DNA of 64,000 nucleotides. It comes from Aquatica leii (taxonomy: Eukaryota > Arthropoda > Insecta > Coleoptera > Lampyridae). The position numbers and the translations under genes are program-made. Positions 1-12,175 of the stretch are shown in pieces (position 1 is the stretch's first letter; the number at the start of each line of letters is the position of its first letter). The stretch covers positions 69,127,389 to 69,191,388 of the forward strand of contig CM069435.1 of the NCBI GenBank assembly GCA_035610365.1. Direction: 5' to 3'. The notes below the pieces were generated by a model that saw only the letters and a list, made by a program, of their open reading frames with translations, did not search any database and was not told the origin of the DNA.

Positions 1-1200
1 GACGAGTAATTAAATTAATCTTACTAAACTAACGTTTTAAATTAAAAATTGATTACTTTTTTTATTAATAATGTAAGTACTATAAACAAAAAAAATGTGA
101 TGTTTAATTACAGGAGCTCACTCACACCGATTTACAACCAGAGAAACAAAAAACAACAAACAAAACAAATTGATGTCAAACAGTAGCATAATGTTACTTA
201 ACTCTAACTTTAACTTTAAAGTTAAATCAAATTAATTAGCAAAATCAATCGTCATATTTTGTGAAACAGTTTATTATTACAGTTTTATAGTTGACTAAAA
301 ACAACACCAAAAAGTTAAACAATTTAAATACTTACTGAATTTTTTTTTAGCTAAATCTAATCAATAAGGTTGGGACAACACTTAAAACTATAATCAGAAT
401 AATAAAATTTGTGCACAAATACAAATGATACATAAAAGAAAAGTGGTGCTTATACAAATTGTATGCTAATGCTGTACAAAAGTTTGTCCGACGTAGGATA
501 TTCCCAAAATTTAATTGCAGAATATATCTCCCGCCTTTAATCTCCCTAATTAGTAATATATTTTAGCATGAAGATGTTAATAGGAATCTTCCAATCGGTA
601 AGATATATTGGAACACGAAGACGTGATACTGTTACAAATGGAATGAAAGGAGCGTAACTAATAATACTTATGCGGCGTTGCTAATTTAAGTATTTTTGTA
701 AAATGTATAAAGTTTAAACACTTATCTATATTTTTGGAGTGTTAAAACTTGTGCCTTACTCTACTTACATTTAGTGCATGCATCATACGTTACCTATCTC
801 GCACTTAGCAAAGTACGAAAATGAAATGTGCAGTACTCACATCAGTAAAGTAATTAGCACTCGTAACACAATAACATTAAAATTAATTTATTTATATCAT
901 TGCTACCTACAATAAACTTTTCGAGTTATTGGAATCAAAATTTTTAATTTTTTGGTTTGCACAACTTTCAACCGATTAAACGGTTTTTAACAGTTAAAAA
1001 TTAATTAATAATATAACTCAAAATTTGCTAATAAGCAAGTGAATTTATTAGTTTAAAAATTAAAGTTATACGTATTACAAATACTAATGCTTTGTTAAAT
1101 AATTTTCTAATCATATATTTGCCAATCATATATTAAATTCTTATCATTCATTTAACTCTAAAAAAAGATTTTGAAATTTTACACATTTGTAATAAAGGTT
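1..1200. other. AT-rich non-coding stretch, nothing recognised
   Basis: No sustained reading frame, RNA gene or structured repeat can be supported here. The sequence is very AT-rich with many short homopolymer runs, as in the rest of the background of the window. Confidence 0.6.
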
Positions 1201-1780
1201 TGAAACTCATTGTTTATAAATAAAAGAAATAAAAATTACAATTTAAATCGTGATTTATCCCTTAACAAAATTGTTAATAATAATTTACTTTTTCTAATTT
1301 AGTTTTTGTTTGATTATTTTCATTATTATATTATTTTGTTGTAACCTAAGAATTTTTATTATTAGGTTAATTTTGTATTGTTCAAATTTGAAATTCATTA
1401 AACTTTATATATTTAATTATATTTAATTTTATTAATAACTATTGATAAGTTTATTTATTCTTATAACTTTTTGATTTTATTTTAATTTATATTATTTTTC
1501 AGATTTCTATAGTTATTATTTTTTTAAAGTTTAATATTCAAAATTTGAAGTTTGATTTTTCAATTCTACTGTAAGTTTATGTTAAAATAAGATTCTATTT
1601 TATTTTGCTTTATATCATCGTATACGCCTGAAGATAACCCTAAGTCGAAACATGTACCGTTTATTAAAATAAAAAAATTAACAATAATGAGAAGGTTTTG
1701 CGATTTTTTAAAAGATAAAATAAAATAATGTATTAAAAACTCATTTAGAGTTATTAAAAAGAATTAATAGAAAAAATAAA
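1201..1780 (+). repeat. PLE-like terminal repeat, copy 1 of 3
   Basis: This AT-rich segment is a diverged copy of the segment at about 47010-47520 in the same orientation. Its 3' part also matches 46795-46990 in inverted orientation. Near its end it carries the motif CTGAAGA (1628-1634), a short spacer, then GTCGAAAC, followed by AATAAAATAAA-type sequence. That arrangement (CTGANGA, short hairpin, GAAAC) resembles the core of the hammerhead-like motifs at ends of Penelope-like elements elsewhere in this window. There is no coding content. Assignment to a PLE is an inference from the motif and from the foldback arrangement of the other copies; the repeat relationship itself is seen directly. 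Confidence 0.55.
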
Positions 1781-2527
1781 CTTTAACAAATAAAGCAAAG
1801 TATTATCAAAGGTTTAGTTATATTGGGCAACTCAATTGATTTTAGTTTAATCTAATTTAGTTTAGATTTATCATTTGTTATTTGAATTTATTTTTGTTGT
1901 TTAAAAAATAGACATAAATTATTTTTTGGTTTCATTGTTTGTGATGACTATTTTCTGACAAATTTAAATTATTTGATTTAAAAAAACTAATTAAAATCAG
2001 TTATACGTTTGATTACATTCTTTCTTTGTGTATATCCAGTAGTTACCAATTACAACATAAAAAAAATAATTAAGTGCATGCAAAAAATTTCTAGTTAGGA
2101 TGGATCATATCGCAACTAGCTTGCTGCAATAGATTCAACTAACACAACAATCAATAAAATATAGTCTACGTACGTGTTATATGCTTTGTAAATAGTCTTG
2201 TCCGGATAATACAAGATGTTAATGTCTGCAACTAAAAAGTCTATACAAATACACAAAAAGAAATTGAAATCAACAATTTAACAACAGAAAAAATACTATA
2301 TTACTTGGCACTAATTAACATAGGTTATTACAAGCAAGTTAGCATGTAGTAATATATTAAATAAGAAATATATTGATTGTATTCCGGCAAAACCTTGTAA
2401 TTGTGGTTAGTATTTTAAAACGAAAGTTAAAGATACTTTATTTAATATTGTTTGCTTGTTCTTTCATAGTTCTTAAAAAACTCATGTTCAAGATAGCGTG
2501 CGTTATAAAAATTGTTTTTTTTTGTAT
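1781..2527. other. Non-coding, nothing recognised
   Basis: AT-rich sequence without a supportable gene. The open frame at 2373-2558 is a short leucine/isoleucine-rich chance frame with no recognisable motif. Confidence 0.5.
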
Positions 2528-2960
2528 TTACAATTCTGTTTTAATGATTAGAATATAATCACCAAGCACATTAAGAACTTTATTTTTTAGGCGTTTTTCG
2601 ATAGTTACATGTACACTGTCAGCTTCTATCTTGGTATGTCTTTTTACAAAATACTTTTGTATTATAGTAATGTTTCTATTATTGACACACTTTAATATAG
2701 CATTAAAAACTAATACATTTTTTACTCTGATACGTGCAACCATCACTCCACAGTATAACTTGTTTTGCTGTTTTATCAATAGTTTTTAATATTACATCCA
2801 TTATGCAAGTTGCGAACACTAATACCGTTAAACCATCTTTTACTACATGCCAAACATAACAGTGCACGTCAGTATCAGCATGGTTGTACATGATAAAGTT
2901 ATGTGCGCACAACTTAGTTGTGAAATATAAACCTAATGTTTATGTTTAGCTTTAGCTGTT
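2528..2960 (-). pseudogene. Transposase-like gene fragment, family not identified, frameshifted
   Basis: Two overlapping minus-strand frames (2912-2703 and 2779-2528) read as one protein with a frameshift near 2740-2780. The first contains ILWSDGCTYQ followed by a lysine-rich stretch; the second contains IIQKYFVKRHTKIEADSVH and ends near a run of conserved-looking basic residues. This layout (SDGC..Q, then KxHT..EADSVH) looks like the core of an insect repeat-encoded protein that I have seen in a transposon-like context, but I cannot name the family securely. No start codon, upstream domain or terminal inverted repeat was found, so it is an internal remnant. A decayed host gene exon is a less likely alternative. 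Confidence 0.5.
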
Positions 2961-3289
2961 TCTGGCACTTCTCGATTTTTTGGAAGATACTTTCGAGTTC
3001 TTTGTGCATTCGCGATTCATAACTACTGTTGTGTGTTCATTCATTTACACACCAATTTGCAAAAGATAATGCCGACAGAAACATAAATTTACGTACTCTA
3101 TAAGTACACTGGGTTTTAAATAAGATGCACCACATAGAAGGAGTAGACGTGGACGGCTGTAATTTTGTATATAAGCAAATAAATGATTACAATTTAAAAG
3201 AAGCAGCACAACGTTTTATTGAAAAAATGTCAATAACGTGTCAGGTTATTTAAAGCTATGTGCGGTCGCGCATTATCTTGTTAGAAGAT

Positions 3290-3880
3290 AGCTTCTAGAC
3301 GAAGAAAAGGTAGAAGAACGGGTTCTAAGATGTAACGTCAAGCATTTAACGTGCTTTGGATAAATGTTACAGGAGAGCGGCCTTCCTAATGCTACCTTAA
3401 ACCCTCACACCAGGTGTTAAGTCAGTATGTCTTTATTGTACAAACTGTAAATCGTGTCGTTGTTTTCTAGGTCTCCGCCAACAAGTACGCCCGTTTGAGT
3501 GCCATAAACAGAACCTAGACTCATCAGAAAAAGTAATGTTGTTCCATTCATGTGGTCAATGTTGTCTGGCTTGGCACCGTTGAAGTCTGACTTCTTGGTG
3601 ATAAGGTGTTAGAGGAATACGTGTTTGGTTAATATGATCGCAATTTAAAAGAGCGGATTTGACGATAAACAGAACTCATAGAGACTCTGCGACCCACTGC
3701 TCGTATCCAGTTTATTCCAACTGAACGCGATAATTTCCAAGATGCTTGAACGGCACTTCTTCTTACTGTTCGTTTTATCTAATCTTCTGGCGTTTTTACG
3801 ATATCCCAAATCAGCAATCTGCATACCAATAATTCACCGTTTCTCAAAAGGCGTTAATTGTTGAAAATTACCTCATTTGC
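3290..3880 (-). pseudogene. Tc1-like transposase pseudogene (minus strand)
   Basis: Read on the minus strand, the segment gives decayed but recognisable Tc1-family transposase text. A stretch resembling the N-terminal helix-turn-helix region lies near 3700-3850. It is followed by TPYHQEVRLQRCQARQH and then NNITFSDESRFCLW (around 3480-3560), which holds the first catalytic Asp context (FSDES), and TPGVRV near 3400. Several stops and at least two frame changes break it and the C-terminal third is missing, so it cannot be active. Tc1 transposases cut and paste DNA at TA sites; no terminal inverted repeats were found here, consistent with an old fragment. Confidence 0.7.
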
Positions 3881-6800
3881 TAACTCATGGCATTTTGACA
3901 CTTACAAGCAATAACAACTGATAACTATAAAATCTAAAACAATCTAAAAAACTACAACGATAAGGGTTCAGAAATAAATGTAAAAAAAGCGTAGAGATGT
4001 TGATAACACCATGAATATTAATTGAATACATCAACATTTTTATTTCTAATTTTAATCATTTAGTTGTCCATTCATAACAATTTTACATATAAAATCTTAG
4101 CCTTTCACGTCTACTCTTTCTAGGTGTTGCATGTTGAATGACGCTTTGATCTTTAGTCGTCTTTACTTTTTTTGCTATAGAAAATATTTACTAAACCTGC
4201 AACGTAAATTTTTCATTGTTCCCATTTTAGTTTTTCCCAAAAATTACAGAAGATATGTTTTATTTTTTTATTTTTATTTAAAAGTTGGTATTTTTCACTC
4301 TCGTTTTTTTTAAGCCCATGTACTCTTTTCCTTTTATTTGGATTTGTTTATTTTTTATACGTTTCTAGTTTTCCGCAGCATCAGTTTGAAACTCATTATT
4401 AGTTGTATTCAAAACCTCCATCGATAATGTTCTTTAAGTTCATATTTTAAACCTAAAGATACATCTTCACTGTGGTTTTCATATTCTTTGGTTTCTACAA
4501 CTGATTTTAAATTATGATCTCTATTTTTAGTCAGTTGTACATAATGCGTATGCAGCTGATACAAAAACACCAGGTTTGGCATTTCCGCTTTTTCTTGATT
4601 AATATGTTCTGTAGTCAATTTCATTTCAGTATCATTAATTTCTTTAAAAAAAGTAAAACTATTTAAAAAAATTTGAACCATAATAAAAATATTCAATACT
4701 TTTCTCAATGTGTAAAATTTGAACTAGTATCACGAATTACTCAGTTTCCTAGTCAATTCCAACATTAATTTACCCCGATTTATAGTGTAAAAACTCCTAT
4801 TTGTTCACTGCAAAACTATCTAAGAAATGTATTTCCACCACCTTATGCTAATGTATCAGAGACGAGATTTTGTATGACAATAAATTAAGTATTGACATTT
4901 ACTTTTCATACTTAATCTCACAACCGGTAAAATTTCGCTTACCAGGTTTTGCTGGAACACGATCGATTGCAACGCATTATACAGTGGAGAATATATAGCG
5001 CACGCCAAATCACGTTTAAAAATAACTAAAACCATTATCGACACTAACAATTTTCAATGTAATGAATAAAAAAAGTAAAATTTTTTTACGTTTAATACTG
5101 ATATACACGCATCTCTAAAAGCTGAAACAAATTACGTTTCTGCAATACCAGAAACAAGAGTAGTTCAAATTACAAGCGATTGAAGCAGAAAGCGGTGTTA
5201 TTAATTTGAATAACTATTAAACAAGTTTCATACAAGGTGAAACTTGTTCGCGTACGACGTTTCCATCAACGTAACATGCAACAAAAACAAACATCACTGT
5301 ACCGTAACAGTTACTTTCTTTTTATACGTCAAGTGAACGCAACGATAGCAAAATAGTAACTACATATACACCAAAACGTAGTGTTAAAACGTAGAGATTT
5401 TTTTTAATAATATAAACAATTGACAGTAGTTTTGTAGTACGTTTTTAGAGAAATCATAAAGCTCACTTGTTATTGAAACAGGAACTAAAATGTATCGCTT
5501 CGCGCAACAATTAAAAAAACATGTAGTGCTCATAATGGTAATTTACGGTACAAGCGTGAAAAGTACACAATAGCATAAAGAACGTTAATGCGACGCAAGA
5601 CCGCTCGGCCGACCGTCGCATGTAGAAAAGTTATGCTATGAAACTTTCGACAGGAGTAACGTACATTATTTTATTTTTTTGGTAAAATTTATTCTTTTTT
5701 AAAAAAATAACCTTAGAAATATTATGTTGGTAGTCCATTTATTACTAAAATTAACAGAGAAAAATAGATCAATAACAATTAGAGATTTGTTGACTAATAT
5801 AGTACAACCCACTATACTACTAATTATATTCAATTCCTAACAAATACTATAAGTGAATGATTTTAATTTAAATTGAAATATTGCTCGATTAAACTACTTC
5901 GTCTACTATGCAGTCGCAAAATAAGTTGACATTCGAAAATAATAAAAATGAATCGCAAAAAAAAGTAAAATATAAGTACAGAAACTTACCAAGCCGGCAC
6001 TTCTTTGTCAATTGTAGTGACTTCTACTACTCTTATTTATTTTATTTAAAAAGAAAACTATGCGCGGTATATAATTTTATGTACGACGGTTAATGTTGTT
6101 TCAAATTAGCTATGACTGCGTTTAAATAATCAAAGAATTTTACGGATGCACGTTAACGTACTCAACGACAATACATAACCTTATAGATGATTTAAAAATT
6201 GCAACTGAAAGTAGATTTAAGTAAGTATAATCTAACGTTATTACATAAAATAGGTTAATATGCTGGAGGCTGACTGTTAATGAATACAGTTGAAAAAATG
6301 AAATAAATCAAAATATTAAGTTACTAAAAAAAGTAGTACGTGCAAGATTGGCATAAATAAAGTAATAAATATAAATGCAAAAAATATAGGATATATCAAA
6401 TAATGTTCATAAAATAATTTAACGAAGTAATACGATGCTAATACAGGTGTGAGTTTTTTTCTTGTTCTTTCCGATTACATTAAACGAGGTGAGGTTACAT
6501 GCATATCCCAAAAACAGTCGGTTACAAAGATATGGTAAATTCTCAAAACTCGACAAAAAACAGTAAAAGATAACGTGACGACGCCATCTTTGATAATTGC
6601 TGTTCTACTTAAAACGTCGCGTAATTAACCCAAAACGCCCAATTTTACAAATACCTGGAATACGTTAGAATCCTGTTTTACAGGAAGCGTACGATAGGCG
6701 CGTCGTAGAGCGTAAATCTTTTTACATAGAGCAGTAATAAAATGGATTTGAAAAAATGCACACAAACGTTGTTGCCATTGCCGCACTTTCCATTGTCGTA

Positions 6801-7494
6801 GAGAGCAAAAACGTAAGTAAAAAATGGTACACTTGACAAGCCTGAATTTGTTATCAGTTAAACGCGCGACGCAGCATGTGAAAAGAATGTACAGATGCTA
6901 TGCTATCACGCGCCTCGTAGGTACGCGAAGCGCAAGAGAAAGCGTGTGCGCTCAATGTAAAACTTAACGCCCGCGTATGGCGTTTAAAAAACGCGCTTAT
7001 GTAAAACGTTGTATCTAGTATAACTCAAACTTTTTTTTAAAAGCAAAGCGTAGCGCGTACCGTATGCTTTATGTAAAACGAGACAAAGGGCTTTTTACTG
7101 GTTGAAGGGGGAAGTCCCCAATGTGGTCTGAGACCGGTAAAACCTTTAATTTTTGTGATGTTAAGTTATTTTTCGCACAATAGAAACATTTTTTTCTTAA
7201 CCTTAAGTTATCTTAATAGACGTCAAAATAAAGTTTTTATTTATTTTTGAGCTACTTAAGCATTTTGTGTCCAAACTATTTGGCTTTCTAAGAGTTACGT
7301 TACTGGTCCTGTACTTACCGTTACGCTTAACAACTAGTAAATCAAATATCCCGTCTTAAAAACAAGCGTACAAACTAGAAGCAAATAATCTATTATTGCA
7401 AAAACTTTTATGGCTATTATAAAAATAATAAAATTTAAAATGGAATGAGAAAAGTATTTCCACAGCTGGAGACTATTCAAAAATAAGAACTTCT
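3881..7494. other. Gene-poor interval
   Basis: I see no supportable gene in this 3.6 kb. Short open frames (4409-4708 minus, 4856-5050 minus, 5908-6093 plus) have no motif I recognise. The interval holds a small hairpin at 5220-5248 and, at roughly 6660-7130, a patch visibly richer in CpG and in GCGC-type words than its surroundings. That patch contains several short inverted words such as ACGCGC/GCGCGT but has no clear terminal repeats. Confidence 0.5.
5220..5248. repeat. Perfect 11-bp stem hairpin
   Basis: AACAAGTTTCA (5220-5230) and its exact complement TGAAACTTGTT (5238-5248) are separated by seven bases. It stands alone in non-coding sequence; no function is assigned. Confidence 0.7.
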
Positions 7495-7640
7495 TCCGTG
7501 CTTAGAACCGTGTTAATGTTGTAACCAAAGTTGCTAACGTTTTGCCCACTTTCGTAAATGCTTTCATCATGATGATGTTAGCGAAACGTATGTAGGTAAC
7601 TTTGGTTACAACAATAACACGGTCTAAACCCGGAAACAGC
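7495..7640. repeat. Foldback of outward-facing PLE-like ends
   Basis: Two inverted arms, about 7497-7543 and 7583-7636, each read outward from a GC[G/A]AAACGT word through a shared string containing ACTTTGGTTACAACA and AACACGGT. The GCGAAACG word on the right is preceded by CATGATGATG. This is the same outward arrangement as the other PLE-like foldbacks in the window (33.3 kb, 46.8 kb), without any coding sequence. The inverted repeat is seen directly; the PLE origin is inferred from the GAAACG motif and layout. Confidence 0.5.
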
Positions 7641-9479
7641 TCTTATCTATGATGAAACTGTCCGCGCAAATTTTTGTTGTTGATTGGTACTATAAGCGTG
7701 TAGCGTAAAATTAAAAGCTTATTAATTTCTGTATTACCAATTAAATCAATGTGAATGGTTGCATACAGAAGAATGCAGTTAGGTTTTTACAACTACTGTA
7801 CAGATACACTAACGCTTATGTGAATGTAGCTTAATTATTTGTAACTCTAAATCAATTAATACAACTACATCTATTTTTCTACATAATTAACTAACTAATT
7901 TAAGAAGAAACAATATTTTTTAATTTATTATACACAATATTAATAATTTTTGTAATTGTTTTATGTAATTTATAAATCTTACACTGCACTCGTGTATTTC
8001 TAAATAAAAAATTGACGTCATCAGCAGTAAAAACCATTACAAATGCTATCAACAAATTTAAAGTGGCATCTGTGTTTATTAGGAATCCTGCACAATTAGT
8101 AAAGTATACTTAAAACCATGTTATTAATAGTAGGTACCTAGCTGGAACATATCGTTTATTTAAGTTTATGATCAATTTACACTACTGGTAATACCTAAGA
8201 TAATAATATACATTATGTTATTATACGTATATAATGTCTTATACAAACTGCAACTAAAATTGTCTGAGAAATAAGTTATAAGAAAACTATTTCGAAAGGA
8301 TATTTGCGAACCGTTTGCTTGGGTACAATATGTTAAAGGATTAAGCGATTTACATAAACAGTTTAAAGTCTTTCGCAGCCGAAAAGCAATTCCAACAATA
8401 CCTTACTAACACATTGTTAGTTAGAATTTGCAAAAGTCGTTAAAACATTTTTGAGAATTTACAAAAATAGTTCAGTTAAAATATAACATAGTTAATATAA
8501 TAATAAAATGTAAATAAAATTGCAGTTATTATAATAATAACAGTATTATAAAACTGATTTTTGTAAAAAAATATTTGATATTTCTTCATTGATATTAGTT
8601 TAGAAAATGCACATTAGTTTTGTTTATATGACAACGTGGATGAAATATTTCGTAAACGTCTTTGAAAAAACTTAAATGGATGAAACAACACTTTAAACAA
8701 AACTATTAAGGATTAGTATTATTATAAACATTAAACTTAACTGTGCAACCACTTACTGTTCTTTTATATATTTAGTCCGCTTGTAGAGTTATCTAAAGTT
8801 ATATTTAAAACTAGGTTTTTACATAAACTATTAATATTCTCAGCTACAATACATTGCATTACTGCAAAACAAATATTATTAGAAGTAGATAGCATTTCCG
8901 TTTTACTACGCCCTGTTTTATATTTTAATTTTATTTTTAATTGCGTCATCAATGTAACTCACAGTAACAATGAGAGATTTACATCTTCCATGACGTTTGA
9001 CACAATTTATATCTGCTCTTGCGTTTGCGAGCAATGTTACTGCAATTCTTTCAAAACAGTAGTCGTTTACGTAGTATTGTCTACTAGTTGAAGGTCTTTA
9101 ACAATATTAGATGGAACTAAGTTAATAGTGTTAATTCCCACTGCTTGGTTGACACAGCTTTTTTGATATTTAATGAATAAACGTTTACTCACAGCATCAG
9201 CAGAGCAAAAAGCCACACACTGTTTATAAAGTTGAATGTGAGTACGTCTACGACCGTAAACGTTCGTAAAACATTAGTTTTTTTATTATGTATTTTTATT
9301 ATTAAAATTATTAGCATTCTTTACGTCATCAACTGTTTTCTTTACAAATAAATTCCTGTTATAAACTCCTGAAACGCTCAAAACCAGCATAACTCAAAGA
9401 AAAACGGAAGATACTATAACTGAACTAAAATCTTCCATTCTGAATAATTCCTGTGTTTTTGTTATCACACAAGATGAGC
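7641..9479. other. Gene-poor interval
   Basis: No supportable gene. The minus-strand frame at 8764-8952 and scattered open stretches up to 9260 may be remnants of an unidentified element, but no motif supports a call. Confidence 0.45.
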
Positions 9480-9742
9480 TTTTGTCACACGTCATAATAG
9501 ACATTTTCAGAAAATGGAATAAACTTATTGATTGCGCCGTAAAGTCTCGCTTTTATAGACCCGCCTCCGATTGATAAACCTAGTTTTAAAACCTCTGGTA
9601 AAAAAATAGAATCTCCATTAATATTAAAAAGATTTTTCGCTGATAGTAATTAGAAACATCAGCCAAAATCTAACTGTCTTTAAACAAAATTTGATGACCC
9701 GCTTTTAGCACGTGCTCTGCTACTGCTAACTGAAAAGATTGT
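9480..9742 (-). pseudogene. PLE 3' part: end of GIY-YIG endonuclease and 3' terminus
   Basis: On the minus strand, next to the piggyBac TTAA, the text QLAVAEHVLKAGHQILFKDS followed by SNYYQRKI is the typical C-terminal half of a Penelope-like GIY-YIG endonuclease. The upstream half of the same domain (GVYSIPCSCSSTYIGKT, with IKEH after it) is found on the far side of the piggyBac element at 21203-21590. One stop and frame changes are present. Beyond the coding part lies a terminal sequence (about 9480-9600) repeated at 22255-22385 in inverted orientation and at 35585-35720. It ends with CTGAAAATGTC..GAC, a degenerate version of the hammerhead-like PLE end motif. PLEs retrotranspose through a reverse transcriptase with a C-terminal GIY-YIG nuclease. 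Confidence 0.75.
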
Positions 9743-9759
9743 TTAACACGTTGACTGCC
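9743..9759. repeat. piggyBac left TTAA duplication and terminal inverted repeat
   Basis: TTAA followed by CACGTTGACTGCC, the exact reverse complement of the right end. This is the recognition end for the piggyBac transposase. Confidence 0.9.
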
Positions 9760-10090
9760 GCAATGTTAAATTTTTGGGGTTCTCGCAGGCCGCATTATTT
9801 TTTTTGCTATTATTGTTAAGAAATGTCTAATTATATGTATGCATTTTTTTTCAGTTTTTTTTATCTTCAGGAAGTAATATTTTTAGGTGTGAATCACCTA
9901 TACACCGCACGGCCCTAGAACACATTATTTCGCAAACAAGCCGCATGATGCGTACTTGATTCACAGACGATCAAGTTGAATCTTGTTTTATGCGTTATAA
10001 TATAAAAACGTTTTATTCTGTTATTTATTCATTTACATCGTGTCAGTGAACGTATGTAGTTAGTGAGTGAACATTATTTGAGACTAAAAA

Positions 10091-11825
10091 ATGGGTGATT
10101 ATGAAAAAGAGCAACTTAGATTAGAAGCCCTGATGAATGAAATTTTATCTGATGAAGAACCGTTTGAATATTCATCTGAAAGTTTTCATCCAAGTGAATT
10201 GAGTTCTTCGTCTTCAGAAGATGATCATACTCGAAAAAAGAAGAAAATCGAGTCTGTAGTGACACAAGTATACCTGCCCACTACTTCTCAGGCCGCTGTA
10301 GAAGAAACAATTGAGGACGTGATAAGAAACCTTCACTGGAGTGATTCGTCGTCTGAGTCGATATGTAAAGTAATAAATTTGACTGATATAGAATGGGATG
10401 AAATTACTGGAGATAATTTGAAAACATTTGCATTTGATACTAATTCGGGAATAAAAGAATGCATTGTTCAAGAAATGCATAACAAACAACCCGTTGATTT
10501 TTTCTTTTTATTTGTTGATGAAGAACTGATCAACACAATGGTGTTAGAAACAAACAGATATGCGTATCAAAAAGGAAAAAATAATATTTTACTCAATGCA
10601 AGAATTACGAAATGGAAAGATACAGATATAAGTGAAATGAAAATTTTTTTGGGTCTGCATATTTGGATTGGGCTGGTACAAATGCCGCATCTGGCTAATT
10701 ATTGGTCAAAGAATATTCTTTACAGCAATGAAGTAACAAATGTTATGTCAAGAAATAGGTTCGAACTTGTTCTCAGTAATTGGCATTTTGCAAACAACGA
10801 GGCCAATGATGTTTCTACAAGACTTTATAAAATCAAACCTCTGATTGACCATATAAGAAAAACTTTTCAAAATGTGATAACACCATCACAAAATATTTGC
10901 ATTGATGAATCCTTAGTTCCTTTCCGAGGCCGTCTTTCATTTTTGCAATATATAAAAAATAAGCGTCATAAATTTGGTGTGAAGTTTTTCAAATTGTGCA
11001 TCGAAAATGGATATACATACGATTTCAAAATATACTGTGGCAAAGAAAAATCTAACACTTTGGATAGTGTACCGACATCAGTTGTGATGGACTTATGCAA
11101 CAATATGCTTGATTGTGGGCGGACAATATACGTAGACAATTATTACAAGTATAGAATTAGCTCACTAACTTTTAGACAGACAAACGCATCTTGTCGGAAT
11201 TCCCAAGAAAATTACTGAGCAAAAAATTAAAAAAGGAGAAATTGTTGGAATGGAAAGTAATACAGGAATTACTATAATAAAATGGTGTGACAAGCGCGAT
11301 GTGCTAATGTTATCAACAAAACATACAAACGAAATGCTCTCCATACCTTCAAAATATGGCAATGAAGTAAAAAAGCCAGCAGCAATTATTGATTACAATA
11401 AAAGCAAAAGTTTTATTGATTTATCAGATCAAATAAAGGTTTATTCAAGCTGCTTGAGAAAGGGTATCAAATGGTACCGTAAAATGGCTATCGAAATTTT
11501 ATTAGGAACTGCTTTAGTGAATGCTTTCATAATATACAAAAAAACGACCGGAAAAACTATGACAATAACACAATTTAGGGAAGAAATTGCAAAAGACTTG
11601 TTACAAATAAATAAAACTTCTGCCACTGAAGACAACAAACATATTTTAGAAGAAGTTGGTACTAGCAACAGAAGGAGATGTGCGAATTGTTATAAAAAGC
11701 TAGCCGAGGAACATAACCAAAAATATGCCACATCTAAAGCCACCCAATCACGTTGGAAATGCATACAATGCAACAAATATTATTGCGTAAAATGTTTCAC
11801 TATAGTACATAACTGTACTTTGTAA
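10091..11825 (+). pseudogene. piggyBac transposase, broken by one frameshift and a stop
   Basis: The first frame (10091-11218, 375 codons) starts at an ATG shortly after the left end. It opens with an acidic, serine-rich N-terminus (residues 20-50) and continues into the DDE_Tnp_1_7 domain. Two catalytic aspartates are visible: D272 in ICIDESLVPFRGR and D349 in IYVDNYY. The second frame (open from 11250, real coding from about 11150) continues with GMESNTGITIIKW, the third aspartate in SFIDLSDQI (residue 57 of that frame) and a C-terminal cysteine-rich zinc domain (RRCANC, WKCIQC, YYCVKC, VHNC). The frames join after VDNYY at about 11143-11150 by a small indel, and the downstream frame also has a TAA at 11166-11168. 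Total length of about 570 residues matches the family. The protein excises and inserts DNA at TTAA; this copy cannot make an intact one. Confidence 0.92.
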
Positions 11826-12044
11826 CATGTTATTATTATAGTTACTAAGTAATAAGTTTAGAGTGTATAATATATAAATAAAAAATAATAATATTATATA
11901 AGTTTCACAGTTTATTTGACATGTTTTTGGTTTCTCTTATTTTTTAGATTGTATAATCAAATGTATTACATTGTATCAAAATGTATCAAATGTATCAAAA
12001 AACTCATATGTATTACACTGAAATAAATATCTATTAATAGTTAT

Positions 12045-12175
12045 TTAACCAACAAGGTTGGTAATGAAGGCAATTAATAATCGAGACATTTTAACGCGCG
12101 AGCGAGCGCAGCGAGCGAGAGCGTTAATGTTGTCGAGATTATTAATTGCCTATTATCAAACAAGTTGGTTTTTAA
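12045..12175. repeat. Large imperfect hairpin with CGAGCGAG core
   Basis: The arm containing GGCAATTAATAATC (about 12070-12083) pairs with its complement near 12140-12153. Further inside, AACGCGCGAGCGAGCG faces CGAGCGAGAGCGTT around a CAG centre. Outside, ACCAACAAGGTTGG-type sequence pairs loosely with CAAGTTGGTT. The GC-rich core is unlike the surrounding AT-rich DNA. Confidence 0.7.

Noticed and set aside
4409..4708. 99-codon minus-strand frame with a hydrophobic start
   Set aside because: No recognisable motif, no neighbour of related function and a length reachable by chance; not called as a gene.
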